48,491 bases of DNA from Flavobacteriaceae bacterium (GCA_947453885.1 CANGIF010000025.1:1-48491), one strand, 5' to 3'; shown: positions 27,116-36,262, counted from the first letter of the stretch. The notes: generated by a model not told the origin, from the sequence alone. Numbers and translations are program-made.

Positions 27116-29524
27116 TTACAATTGAATTTTAATTTCTTTTTCGGATCCTTTATTCCAAGTTACAGGAAGTATTACGGTTGTTTTATTGGTTTTAAAAGCA
27201 ACAGGTTTTCCATCGACAGAAATGGTTTTTGCTTTAATATTGTGAATAATCACATTTATATTTTTATCTGAAGATTGAAAGTTTTTTCCGATTTCGGATT
27301 TCAATTTAATAACTACTGTTTTGCCATTTCCATTGCTATTGAAATTCAAAATTTCATATTCACCATTTTCAAAAGCATTGGGTGTTAAACCATTATCATT
27401 ATACAATTTGCTTGTGCTTTTTGTAGTTTTCGCATCGTAATAGAAATGCAAATCAAAGTTGTCTAAATTGTATTTTGTACTGTTCTGGATGGTTTTTATC
27501 ATTGGAATAAAAGCGCCACCACGAACAAAAACTGGAATATGGTCTTCAACAACCGCAATGGTAGCAGTTGTTCCCGCCAACTGTTTTTTATCAGAATTGA
27601 AATCGAACCAATTGTTGTTTTTTGGAAAATAAATAGAAGCTGCCGTTTGCCCCGCTTTTGTAATTGGTGTGACTAATAGATCATTTCCCCAAAAGTAAGT
27701 TTCACAAACGGTTGCTAATTTTGGATTGTTAGGTTCTTCAAAAAACAACGGACGCATTAATGGTGTTCCTTTTTGGTTGTTTTCGAATGCCAAAGTATAA
27801 TTATAAGGCATTAATTGGTAACGCAATTCCACTTGTTTTTTGGCTTTGGCTTTGGTCACAATGTCTTTATAAACAGGCTCTGCGGCAACATCTTCGTGAG
27901 CATGTGGACGAAACACAGGATTAAAAACCCCATATTGCAACCATCGAATGTACAATTCGTTGTCAAAATAATCACCAGCAAATCCGCCTAAATCCGAGTG
28001 CATGTAGCCCATGCCTTGCATTCCCATTTGGAGTGCAATTTCCATTTGCGATTGTAATCCTCCCCAAGAACGGCTCACATCACCTGACCAAGGCACCATT
28101 CCAAAGCGTTGTGAACCCGAATAGCCCGCACGCATCAAGATAAAAGGACGTTGAGCAGGGAAATCTTTTTTGTAACCATCCGAAATTAGTTTGGCCCAAT
28201 TGTGTCCGTAAACATTATGAATTTCATCGGCTTTACCTCCAGCGGTAATTGCTCCAGAAGGGAAAACTTCGGGTTCGCCCAAATCGCCCCAAAGACCACC
28301 AACTCCTTGATTGATTAAGCTTTTATAAGTGTTCCAAAACCAAGCTGCACCTTCGGGTTTAAAAATATCGATGATGCCTGTATTTCCAAAATAGAAATCG
28401 TAAGTAAATGGTTTGTCGTTTTTATCTACAGCCAACACTTTTTTGTCAACCGCTTCCTTCCATTTGTTGGAAGTTGTCAGCACAAAAGGTTCAGTAATTA
28501 GAACGGTTTTCACCCCTTTTGCATTCAAATCAGCAATCATTTTTGTTGGATTTGGAAATTTGTCTTTGTCCCAATCTAAATTTCCCATTGTGCCCTTCAT
28601 TTCTTTTCCGAACCAATACAAATCGAGGATTATAGCATCGACTGGGATTTTGTCCTCTTCGAATTTTTTAATCGTTTTTTCGACTTCTTCTTGAGAATGA
28701 TAGCCAAATCGAGAAGAGAAATTCCCCAAAGTCCAACGCGCTGGCAAAGGTTGTTTTCCAGTTAAATCCGTATAATTTGCAATCAAATCTGTCCAAGAAT
28801 CCCCTACAATTACTTGATAGGTTTTCCTTCCAGAAATAGTTTCATAGGCCAAAGTATTGTCTTTTTTGCTGTCTAAATCCAAGTAACCAATGGCGGAATT
28901 GTCGAAATGAACGGCATACATTTTCGAAGACAAAACCATCGGAATAGTAAAATTCATCAGCTCCGAATGGGTTTCGTAGCCATAATGTGCACGATTGTAA
29001 AGTGGCAATTTATAACCACGGCGGTTCATTCCTAAAGCTCTTGCGCCACCGCCAAATAAAGTTTCATCTGATGAAATGTTGAATTGTAATACTTCGGTAG
29101 AATCGGCAATTATATTGCCTTTTACCATATCCATTGGAGTGTGTTTTTGCTTGAAATAACCTTGTTTTTCGGAAATAATGAGTTTATTATATTTGTCGAA
29201 ATAGCTTATTTGAAAGGGCGATTTTGTAATTACAACAACAATTTTTGAAGTTTCCAATTTAATGGAATTTGAATTTTCAGAGAGTTTGAGTTTTTGGGAT
29301 GTAGGATTTAAAACAACCGCTTCGGAATTTGGATTGTATAGTTCACCATTTGGAACAAAAGTAGTTTCGATAATTTTATCGGTAAATCCTTTTATTAAAT
29401 ACATTCCATCAGAAGTTCTTATATCAAAAGAATTATTGTTTTCTATAAATCCTTTAAATTTTCGATTTGCATTTTGTGCAAATGAAAGTGAAGTTATCAG
29501 TAATAAGAAAAGTATTTTTTTCAT
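27116..29524 (-). CDS. Exported GH31 alpha-glucosidase (SusB-like role)
   Basis: An 802-residue glycoside hydrolase family 31 enzyme with a signal peptide (1-16, ends SFAQ). The catalytic nucleophile is D414 in GLWGDLGEPE and the acid/base D482 in VPWSGDVSRSW. A beta-rich N-terminal domain precedes the barrel, and distal and proximal beta domains follow it, with the usual length for the family. It releases glucose from the non-reducing end of alpha-glucan oligosaccharides, probably in the periplasm. It lies between two GH13 genes with 12-base and one-base gaps. Bacteroides SusB fills the same role with a different family (GH97). Confidence 0.92.
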   Translation of the reverse strand: MKKILFLLLITSLSFAQNANRKFKGFIENNNSFDIRTSDGMYLIKGFTDKIIETTFVPNGELYNPNSEAVVLNPTSQKLKLSENSNSIKLETSKIVVVITKSPFQISYFDKYNKLIISEKQGYFKQKHTPMDMVKGNIIADSTEVLQFNISSDETLFGGGARALGMNRRGYKLPLYNRAHYGYETHSELMNFTIPMVLSSKMYAVHFDNSAIGYLDLDSKKDNTLAYETISGRKTYQVIVGDSWTDLIANYTDLTGKQPLPARWTLGNFSSRFGYHSQEEVEKTIKKFEEDKIPVDAIILDLYWFGKEMKGTMGNLDWDKDKFPNPTKMIADLNAKGVKTVLITEPFVLTTSNKWKEAVDKKVLAVDKNDKPFTYDFYFGNTGIIDIFKPEGAAWFWNTYKSLINQGVGGLWGDLGEPEVFPSGAITAGGKADEIHNVYGHNWAKLISDGYKKDFPAQRPFILMRAGYSGSQRFGMVPWSGDVSRSWGGLQSQMEIALQMGMQGMGYMHSDLGGFAGDYFDNELYIRWLQYGVFNPVFRPHAHEDVAAEPVYKDIVTKAKAKKQVELRYQLMPYNYTLAFENNQKGTPLMRPLFFEEPNNPKLATVCETYFWGNDLLVTPITKAGQTAASIYFPKNNNWFDFNSDKKQLAGTTATIAVVEDHIPVFVRGGAFIPMIKTIQNSTKYNLDNFDLHFYYDAKTTKSTSKLYNDNGLTPNAFENGEYEILNFNSNGNGKTVVIKLKSEIGKNFQSSDKNINVIIHNIKAKTISVDGKPVAFKTNKTTVILPVTWNKGSEKEIKIQL

Positions 29525-29536
29525 TTTTTGTTGTAT

Positions 29537-31387
29537 TTATTTCAATTCCAATATCAAAGCTGATTTTGGTTCCACAGTAATTTCATTTGATAAATCAAAA
29601 TTTTGTTCGGTTAAAACGTCTTTGGCAGTTTTTGCCTCTTTGATGTTTTCTTTGAATCTATTTGTTTTTAGCACTTGCTTATCATTACTGTTATTGATTA
29701 CAACCATTACCGTGGCAGTTTCGTTATAACGAAAATACACATAGACATTATTTTCAGGAATATAATGCGTCATTTTTCCAGTGTGGATAACTGTTTTTGT
29801 TTTCCTCCAATTGAACAATTTGGCTGTAAAATCGTAAAACTTTTGTTGTTCTACTGTTCTTCCAGAATTTACGAAAGCATTATTGCTATCACCATTCCAA
29901 CCGCCAGGAAAATCCCTGCGAATGTCAGCATCGCCTTTGTTTTTGTCTCCAGACATGCCAATTTCAGAGCCATAATACAGTTGTGGGATTCCACGAACAG
30001 TAGCGATTAGCGTCATGGCCATTTGGTATTTTCTGAAATCGTTTTTATAGATTTGATTGAATCGATTGGTGTCATGATTCTCTACAAAAGTCATAATGCT
30101 GTTTGGATTTGGATACAAAAAGTCGTTGGTAAAGTTATCATATACTTTTATCATCCCTTTCTCCCAATTGGCATTGTCTTCATTAAAAACATTTTCAATG
30201 GCATCGTGTAAGGTAAAATCCATTACACTTGGTAGATTTGAATTGTAATTTTCTATAGCACCGATTTTACTGTCTTTTTGCCAATACGCCATTTGTGCTT
30301 GATTGTGCATCCAAACTTCGCCTACAATATTGAAATGAGGATATTCATCGGTAATAGCTTTGGTCCATTTTGCAATACCTTCTTTGTCATTATAAGAATA
30401 AGTGTCTACTCTAAATCCATCCAAATCAGCATATTCAATCCACCAAATGGCATTTTGTTTCAAATAATTTAGCATCAAAGGATTGGATTGATTCAAGTCG
30501 GGCATTGATTTTACAAACCATCCATCCATACACATTTTAGCATCAATTTCGGAAGCATTTTTGTCAAATTGCGTTGTCATGTGATAATTCGTTTGGGCAT
30601 AACCTGGAAATTGATGCAACCAATCGTAAGTTGGTAAATCGTTCATCATCCAATGTTCTGCACCCCAATGATTGGTCACATAATCCATGATTAATTTCAT
30701 GTTGCGCTTGTGCAATTCTTCCGATAGTTTTAAGTATTCTTCATTAGTTCCAAATCTCGGATCAATTTTATATACATTGGATTGTCCGTAAGTATGATAA
30801 GAACCTCGCTTGTCATTGTCTTCACAAAGGGGGGTTGGCCAAAGCGCAGTTGCGCCAAGTGCTGCAATATAATCCAAATGATTAATTATTCCTTGAATAT
30901 CACCACCATGTCTTCCGTTAGGATTATTTCTATCTCCTTTTTCTGTTAAAATTTTATCAGAATCATTGTCTGGATTGCCGTTAGCAAATCGATCGGACAT
31001 TACCAGATATATCATATCTGAAGCATCGTAACTTTTGCGTAAAGCTGAATTTTCTCTTCTTTGTTTTAAAGAATAATTTTGAGTAAAAACGACTTTTTTG
31101 TTTTTAGAGAAAGAAAAAACTAAATCTTGAGCAACACTGTTTTTGGTGTCTATAGTTACGAAAATGTAATTGGGATTCTCCGTTTTTTGAATGTTTTTGA
31201 TTACAATATTGTTTGAAACAGTAACGTCATTTTGAGCAATGTTTTTCCCGTAAAACATAATTTGCAACTCTGGATTGTGCATTCCGGCATACCAGAAGGG
31301 AGGTTCCACACGTTCGATTTGAGCGAACATTGATGACGAAAGAAGAAGAAAAAAGAATTTTACCATTAAGGAGTTAAGATTTTTCAT
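29537..31387 (-). CDS. SusA-like GH13 neopullulanase/cyclomaltodextrinase
   Basis: A 616-residue exported GH13 enzyme with an N-terminal immunoglobulin-like domain (VEPPFWYAGMHNPELQIMFYG, residues about 27-110) typical of cyclomaltodextrinase/neopullulanase. GH13 regions: DYVTNH (235-240), GFRVDTYSY with D328, VGEVW with E357, and ENHD with D439. The ending SALILELK is also typical. It would cleave alpha-1,4 links of imported glucans or pullulan in the periplasm. The ATG shares one base with the stop codon of the GxxExxY gene (TAATG) and lies inside one of the inverted repeats that bracket that gene. The methionine at residue 8 (MVKFFFLLL) starts an equally good signal peptide and may be the ancestral start. 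Confidence 0.92.
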   Translation of the reverse strand: MKNLNSLMVKFFFLLLSSSMFAQIERVEPPFWYAGMHNPELQIMFYGKNIAQNDVTVSNNIVIKNIQKTENPNYIFVTIDTKNSVAQDLVFSFSKNKKVVFTQNYSLKQRRENSALRKSYDASDMIYLVMSDRFANGNPDNDSDKILTEKGDRNNPNGRHGGDIQGIINHLDYIAALGATALWPTPLCEDNDKRGSYHTYGQSNVYKIDPRFGTNEEYLKLSEELHKRNMKLIMDYVTNHWGAEHWMMNDLPTYDWLHQFPGYAQTNYHMTTQFDKNASEIDAKMCMDGWFVKSMPDLNQSNPLMLNYLKQNAIWWIEYADLDGFRVDTYSYNDKEGIAKWTKAITDEYPHFNIVGEVWMHNQAQMAYWQKDSKIGAIENYNSNLPSVMDFTLHDAIENVFNEDNANWEKGMIKVYDNFTNDFLYPNPNSIMTFVENHDTNRFNQIYKNDFRKYQMAMTLIATVRGIPQLYYGSEIGMSGDKNKGDADIRRDFPGGWNGDSNNAFVNSGRTVEQQKFYDFTAKLFNWRKTKTVIHTGKMTHYIPENNVYVYFRYNETATVMVVINNSNDKQVLKTNRFKENIKEAKTAKDVLTEQNFDLSNEITVEPKSALILELK

Positions 31388-31391
31388 TAAG
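31361..31391 (+). repeat. Inverted repeat flanking the GxxExxY gene, downstream copy
   Basis: Read on the + strand it has the form TACCATTAAG-n-AGTTAAG-n-TTT-nn-CATTAAG. It matches the - strand of 31857-31887 at 27 of 31 positions by hand alignment. It contains the end of the GxxExxY gene and the first eight or so codons of the SusA-like gene. Another CATTAAG follows at 31395-31401. Confidence 0.8.
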
Positions 31392-31806
31392 TTTCATTAA
31401 GATTTTTAAAAAATTTATTTACTAAAGGTTTTACAGTTTTCGTTATATTATCGGTATAAAAATTAATTAGTAATCCCTGAGGTTTTTTAAGCAAACTCAT
31501 ATAGGTTAATAATTGTGCTTCGTGAACAGGAAGTAAATTTTCAACGGATTTAATTTCAACAATAATGATGTCATTCACTATTAAATCCAATCTTAATTCG
31601 GTATCTATTTGTATTCCTCTATAATGTAATTTGACTTTCTTTTGACTTTCAACTTTAAAACCGTTAAATTCTAATTCTTCTTTTAGACACTTTTCATAAA
31701 CACTTTCAACTAATCCTGGGCCTAGTGTTTTATGTACAGTAATTGCACAACCAACTATTGAATAACTTAACTGGGTTACTTGTTTTTTTGTCAAAGGATT
31801 TTCCAT
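31387..31806 (-). CDS. GxxExxY family protein
   Basis: A 139-residue protein with the defining GxxExxY signature at 31-37 (GLVESVY) in the context HKTLGPGLVES. A PD-(D/E)xK-like core follows: D74 (LRLDLIV), then E84-x-K86 (VEIKS), and HEAQLLTYMSLL at 95-106. The family is widespread in Bacteroidota and resembles restriction-endonuclease folds; its function is not established. It lies between the GH65 gene and the SusA-like gene, where it has no metabolic logic, and is bracketed by inverted ATTAAG-rich repeats. Its stop codon shares a base with the SusA-like ATG, so the downstream glycosidases may now be translated by coupling to it. A resident nuclease-like gene or part of a small mobile module are both possible. 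Confidence 0.88.
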   Translation of the reverse strand: MENPLTKKQVTQLSYSIVGCAITVHKTLGPGLVESVYEKCLKEELEFNGFKVESQKKVKLHYRGIQIDTELRLDLIVNDIIIVEIKSVENLLPVHEAQLLTYMSLLKKPQGLLINFYTDNITKTVKPLVNKFFKNLNET

Positions 31807-31829
31807 AAAAATCTTTTTATAGAATTTAT

Positions 31830-31874
31830 AAAAAATTAAGGTTTAACTTAATATTTCTTAATGTTAAACCTTAA
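31830..31874 (-). terminator. Terminator-like hairpin after the GH65 gene
   Basis: On the - strand a perfect 12-bp stem (TTAAGGTTTAAC at 31836-31847 on the + strand, complement at 31863-31874) is followed by TTTTTT (31835-31830). It lies about 20 bases beyond the GH65 stop codon and before the GxxExxY start. It would end the MFS-pgmB-GH65 message or attenuate transcription into the SusA-like genes. One arm is shared with the inverted repeat. Confidence 0.75.
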
Positions 31875-31887
31875 CTTCTTAATGGTA
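31857..31887 (-). repeat. Inverted repeat flanking the GxxExxY gene, upstream copy
   Basis: Read on the - strand it begins TACCATTAAGAAGTTAAG and ends CATTAAG, matching the + strand of 31361-31391 with four differences. It starts five bases past the GH65 stop codon and contributes one arm of the terminator hairpin. Confidence 0.8.
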
Positions 31888-31892
31888 GAATC

Positions 31893-34199
31893 TTAAACCG
31901 TAACTAAACTATTGGGTTCCACAATAACTGCTTTGCCGTTGACAAAAACCGTCAATTCTTTAGTTCCTTCAAGCGAAAATTGTGTTTCTTTATGATTGAT
32001 TACCACTTTTAAAATCTGGTGTCTGAAATTGATTTTAAACGAATAGCCTTCCCATTCTTTTGGAATTTTTGGAGCAAAATGTAGTGCGTCATTTTTCACA
32101 CGCATTCCACCAAAACCTTCCACAATGCTCATCCAAGTTCCCGCCATCGACGTAATGTGACAACCTTCTTCTACCTCTTTATTATAATCATCAAGATCCA
32201 ATCGAGAAGTTCTTAGGTAGAAAGTGTAGGCCATATCCATTTTATCCAATTTTGCAGCTTGTATGGAATGCACACAAGGGGACAATGAGCTTTCGTGAAC
32301 AGTAAATGGTTCGTAAAAATCAAAATGTTTTTCTAACTGGGCTGTAGTGAAATGATCTTCGAAGAAATAAAACCCTTGTAAAGTATCGGCTTGTTTAATG
32401 TATGGCGAACGTAATACTCTATCCCAAGACCATTTTTGATTGATTGGTCGTTGTGTTTTGTCTAAATCGGCCACTTTTACTAAATCTTTATCCAAGAAAC
32501 CGTCTTGTTGTAAATAGATTCCTAGTTCTTCTGAATATGGGAAATACATATTTCCAGAAACTTTTTTCCAATCTTGTAATTCGGTATCGGATAATTTTAC
32601 TTTTTCGATAATGCGTTTGTGATCTGTTGGATATTCTAACGATACTTTTTGAATTTGTTCGTGAGCGTAATCAATACACCATTTTGCAATATAATTGGTG
32701 TAAAAATTATTGTTTACGTTGTTTTCATATTCATTAGGTCCCGTTACGCCAAGAATCATATATTTGTTTTTGTTGGTCGAAAAAGAGGCTCTTTGATGCC
32801 AAAAACGGGCAATCCCAATTAGCACTTCTAACCCTTTTTCTGGAATATAAGAGTAATCACCAGTGAAACGATAGTAGTTGAAAATAGCAAAAGCTATAGC
32901 GCCATTTCTATGAATTTCTTCGTGAGTGATTTCCCATTCGTTATGACATTCTTCACCATTCATTGTAACCATAGGATACAAAGCGGCACCATTTTTAAAA
33001 CCTAGATTGTCTTTCGCATTTTCAATCGCTTTGTCCAATTGATTGAAACGATACGTCAATAAATTACGTGCTACTTGTTGGTCTTTGGTCGCCATATAAA
33101 ATGGAATACAGTAGGCTTCGGTGTCCCAATATGTAGAACCACCATATTTTTCGCCAGTGAAACCTTTTGGACCAATATTCAAACGAGAATCTTTACCTGA
33201 ATAAGTCTGATTCAATTGAAAAATATTAAAACGAATTCCTTGTTGTGCTTTTACATCACCATCAATAGTAATGTCTGACATTTCCCATATTTTTGCCCAT
33301 TCACTGATTTGTTCAGACAATAATTGTTCATATCCTTTTGCTAATGCTTCTTTTATAACATTTTCGGCAGCCAATTGCGTATTTTCGTGATTCAAAGAAA
33401 CCGTATATCCAGCTATTTTTTGAATAGCAGCCGTTTGTCCTTTTGCTACAGCTACTTCATAAGTAAATTGTACTTTTTCTTTGTCCGACACCTTATTTGA
33501 AGGGTTTAAATTCAAATTTTTGCCGTTCAACAATATGCTGTTTTGCATAAAAGTGGTCACCACAAAATGGGTTTTGAACGTTTGAGCTGTTACATAAGCC
33601 TCGTTTTCCGTGTGTTTTGTTTCTAGCGGTTCCCAAAATTTCTCTTCCCAATTGGCATCTTCATTCGTTACGCCAGCATCAATATAGGGTTTGTAAACCA
33701 GTTTTACGTCCTGATTTAAAGGTGTAATTTCATAATTGATAATACCCACTTCGTCTAAATTCATACATAGAAATCGGCGCACATTTACGGCAATTGCTAC
33801 TCCGTTTTGCAAAGTGGCTTCAAATGAACGGTTGTACCAGCCTTCTTTCATATTCAACTCCCGGCGGAAGTTTTCAACTTTGGTACACGCATTCAAATCC
33901 AGGTTTTCACCGTTAATTTCGATGTCAATTCCAATCCAATTTGGCGCATTTAAAACTTTGGCAAAATATTTTGGATAACCGTTTTTCCACCAGCCTACTT
34001 TGGTTTTATCAGGATAATAAATACCCGCAATATAACTTCCTTGGAACGTTTCTCCCGAGTAATTTTCTTCAAAATTTGCGCGTTGTCCCATAGCACCGTT
34101 GCCAATGCTGAAAAGACTTTCAGACGATTTTACGCTTTCTACATCAAATCCTTCTTCAATGATGGACCAATTGTTTGGTATTATGTAATCTTGGTTCAT
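31893..34199 (-). CDS. GH65 maltose phosphorylase (family GH65 phosphorylase)
   Basis: A 768-residue cytosolic enzyme without signal peptide. GH65 landmarks: N-terminal super-sandwich with FSIGNGAMGQRANFEE (30-45), the barrel motif YGGSTYWDTEAY (352-363), HEEIHRNGAIAFAI (426-439), and the catalytic acid E490 in VTGPNEYENNVNNNFYTN. That last block is the form seen in maltose phosphorylases, which convert maltose and phosphate to glucose and beta-glucose-1-phosphate. Trehalose or kojibiose phosphorylase is less likely, because the neighbour pgmB and the alpha-1,4-glucan genes fit maltose. It is followed by a terminator-like hairpin and lies 69 bases after pgmB. Confidence 0.9.
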   Translation of the reverse strand: MNQDYIIPNNWSIIEEGFDVESVKSSESLFSIGNGAMGQRANFEENYSGETFQGSYIAGIYYPDKTKVGWWKNGYPKYFAKVLNAPNWIGIDIEINGENLDLNACTKVENFRRELNMKEGWYNRSFEATLQNGVAIAVNVRRFLCMNLDEVGIINYEITPLNQDVKLVYKPYIDAGVTNEDANWEEKFWEPLETKHTENEAYVTAQTFKTHFVVTTFMQNSILLNGKNLNLNPSNKVSDKEKVQFTYEVAVAKGQTAAIQKIAGYTVSLNHENTQLAAENVIKEALAKGYEQLLSEQISEWAKIWEMSDITIDGDVKAQQGIRFNIFQLNQTYSGKDSRLNIGPKGFTGEKYGGSTYWDTEAYCIPFYMATKDQQVARNLLTYRFNQLDKAIENAKDNLGFKNGAALYPMVTMNGEECHNEWEITHEEIHRNGAIAFAIFNYYRFTGDYSYIPEKGLEVLIGIARFWHQRASFSTNKNKYMILGVTGPNEYENNVNNNFYTNYIAKWCIDYAHEQIQKVSLEYPTDHKRIIEKVKLSDTELQDWKKVSGNMYFPYSEELGIYLQQDGFLDKDLVKVADLDKTQRPINQKWSWDRVLRSPYIKQADTLQGFYFFEDHFTTAQLEKHFDFYEPFTVHESSLSPCVHSIQAAKLDKMDMAYTFYLRTSRLDLDDYNKEVEEGCHITSMAGTWMSIVEGFGGMRVKNDALHFAPKIPKEWEGYSFKINFRHQILKVVINHKETQFSLEGTKELTVFVNGKAVIVEPNSLVTV

Positions 34200-34227
34200 T
34201 TTTTTATTGTTTAAAAAAGTTTAATTC

Positions 34228-34256
34228 TTTAAGTTTTTAGTGCAAACAAACTTAAA
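34228..34256 (-). other. AT-rich inverted repeat between pgmB and the GH65 gene
   Basis: A 9-bp perfect stem (TTTAAGTTT with AAACTTAAA) and an 11-base loop lie in the 69-base gap. There is no adjacent T-run long enough to call a terminator. It could set relative expression of the two genes by mRNA processing, or be chance in AT-rich DNA. Confidence 0.35.
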
Positions 34257-34268
34257 AATTTAAATAAA

Positions 34269-34928
34269 TTATTTATTCATTAATGATTCTAAAAAAGTAG
34301 AATCAATAAAAGTAAAGTCTTCAAAAATATAGTTAGCTTCGTGCAAAACAGTCGTTTTTCCAATTCCTACACTCGTCATATTTGCTATATTTGCCGCTTG
34401 AATTCCGGCTACTGAATCTTCAAAAACAATTGAATCTTCTGGGTTTTCACCTAATAATTTAGCTGCGATTAAGAAAACTTCAGGGTCTGGTTTTGCATTT
34501 GAAACATCATTTCCATCGACTATAGCATTGAAATAATGGATTATCCCTGTTTTTTCTAATATTGGTCTTGCGTTTTTACTTGCAGACCCAAGAGCGATTA
34601 GTTGTTTTTTTTCTTTTAAGAAATTTAAAACCGGCATTACACCTGGTAAAATTTCAGTTTCGTCCATAGTAACTAAATACGACAAATAATCCTCATTTTT
34701 TTGAATCAACCATTTGTTTTTATCTTCTTGAGACGCTTTTAATTCACCTATTTCAAGGATAATATCAAGTGAACGCACTCTACTTACTCCTTTTAATTCT
34801 TCATTATGTTCTGGAGTAAATTCAATTCCAAGTTCTTGAGCTAATTTTTGCCAGGCTAAAAAGTGATATTTTGCTGTGTCAACAATTACTCCGTCAAGGT
34901 CAAATATAAATGCTTTTTTAGGTATCAT
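34269..34928 (-). CDS. pgmB: Beta-phosphoglucomutase
   Basis: A 219-residue HAD-superfamily enzyme that turns beta-glucose-1-phosphate into glucose-6-phosphate. Motif I D10-L-D12-G (FDLDGVIVDTA) is the beta-PGM form, followed by the cap-domain segment KYHFLAWQKLA and the GVSRVRSLDIIL loop. Motif II is the Ser of LGSASKNA, and the final motifs are KPDPEVF and IVFEDSVAGIQAA. It consumes the product of the GH65 phosphorylase encoded next to it, which is why this pair is conserved. It starts nine bases after the MFS gene and so shares its message. Confidence 0.94.
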   Translation of the reverse strand: MIPKKAFIFDLDGVIVDTAKYHFLAWQKLAQELGIEFTPEHNEELKGVSRVRSLDIILEIGELKASQEDKNKWLIQKNEDYLSYLVTMDETEILPGVMPVLNFLKEKKQLIALGSASKNARPILEKTGIIHYFNAIVDGNDVSNAKPDPEVFLIAAKLLGENPEDSIVFEDSVAGIQAANIANMTSVGIGKTTVLHEANYIFEDFTFIDSTFLESLMNK

Positions 34929-34936
34929 GTAATTAA

Positions 34937-36262
34937 TTAATTTTCTGTTTTTTCCTTTGTAAATAGTACTGCCAATCCTGCAATTAACATTGATACTCCT
35001 GCAATTACTAATATTGCTATTGGATGACCACCAAAAAGGGCAATTATGGTACTTCCTAATAAACCTGCGGCAATTTGAGGAATGGTTATGGTAGCATTAA
35101 ATAATCCCATATAAACACCCATTTTATCTGCAGGTAATGAGCTAGATAACATAGCATATGGCATTGCTAAAATTGCTGCCCATGCCAAACCTACTCCCGA
35201 CATTGATAGTAGCAACAAATATTTATCATGTATTAAGAACATTGACATTAAACCCAATCCTCCCATTAGTAAAGACAAACTATACACTTTTTTTCTTCCA
35301 ATTGATTTTGCTAATGCAGGAATCAATAATGAAAAAATAGCGGCAATTGCACTATAAAATCCAAAAAGTACACCTGTCCAATCACCCGCTTGGTTAAAAC
35401 CAATTGATTTTGGATCTAAAGCTTCGGGTCCCCAAATATGGTTAGCTATCGCTCTTGTTGTATAGACCCACATTAAAAATAAGGCAAACCAAGAAAAAAA
35501 TTGAACAATTCCTAATTGCCAAAATATTTTTGGTGCATTTGCTATTAAATCTAAAAAGTTCTTTTTTTCTTCTTTTTCCGTTTTTTCAAGTTGGATATTG
35601 TTGTATTTTGCATGTTCGGTGGGTGCGTATTCTTTAGTTCTAAAAACGGTCCAAAGTACACTAATTAGTAGAATTGATCCTCCAATGTAAAAAGACCAAA
35701 CAACCGAATCGGCAACTTTTTCTCCAACATTGGGAACATTAGAAACACCAATTGATGTTAATAACCATGGCAAAAGAGACCCGAAAACGGCACCAAAATT
35801 TATCAATGCACTCTGTAAGGAATAGCCAAGGTTTTTTTGTTCGTCGTTTACCATATCTCCAACTAAAGCTCTAAAAGGTTGCATGGTTACGTTAAACGAG
35901 GTGTCCATTAAAAGCAGTGTTAAAGCACCAAATAAAAGTGGAGGTACTAAATAAGTAAAAAATTCGGCATTCGGCATAAAAAACATAGCCAAAGCAGAAA
36001 CAATGGCTCCAAAAAAGATAAATGGAATTCTTCTACCTAATTTTGTCCAGGTTTTATCACTAGAAAGACCTATTATGGGTTGTACAATGAGTCCAGCCAT
36101 GGGAGCGGCTAACCAAAAATAGCCAATGCTATCTACATTAGCGCCTAATGCTTCTAAAATTCTGCTAGTATTGCCATTTTGAAGCGAATACCCTATTTGA
36201 ACCCCTAAAAAGCCAAAGCTTAGGTTCCAAATTTGCCAAAAACTTAATTTGGGTTTTTCCAT
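34937..36262 (-). CDS. MFS sugar transporter (maltose type, SLC45-like)
   Basis: A 441-residue inner-membrane transporter with twelve predicted helices. N-terminal family traits are KLSFWQIWNLSFGFLGVQIGY, the FWLAAPMAGLIVQPIIGLSSD loop with a basic SDKTWTKLGRR stretch, and later KSIGRKKVYSLSLLMGG. It belongs to the SLC45/GPH-like proteins found next to maltose phosphorylase in Bacteroidota and should import maltose or maltodextrins from the periplasm with protons. The frame extends to a TTG at 36307, but the ATG at 36262 begins MEKPKLSFW and is preferred. Its leader contains two competing hairpins. It is the first gene of the MFS-pgmB-GH65 unit. Confidence 0.88.
   Translation of the reverse strand: MEKPKLSFWQIWNLSFGFLGVQIGYSLQNGNTSRILEALGANVDSIGYFWLAAPMAGLIVQPIIGLSSDKTWTKLGRRIPFIFFGAIVSALAMFFMPNAEFFTYLVPPLLFGALTLLLMDTSFNVTMQPFRALVGDMVNDEQKNLGYSLQSALINFGAVFGSLLPWLLTSIGVSNVPNVGEKVADSVVWSFYIGGSILLISVLWTVFRTKEYAPTEHAKYNNIQLEKTEKEEKKNFLDLIANAPKIFWQLGIVQFFSWFALFLMWVYTTRAIANHIWGPEALDPKSIGFNQAGDWTGVLFGFYSAIAAIFSLLIPALAKSIGRKKVYSLSLLMGGLGLMSMFLIHDKYLLLLSMSGVGLAWAAILAMPYAMLSSSLPADKMGVYMGLFNATITIPQIAAGLLGSTIIALFGGHPIAILVIAGVSMLIAGLAVLFTKEKTEN

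Noticed and set aside
31893..34199. Trehalose or kojibiose phosphorylase as the GH65 function
   Set aside because: The GPNEYENNVNNN active-site block and the alpha-1,4-glucan context fit maltose phosphorylase better, though only an assay would exclude the others.
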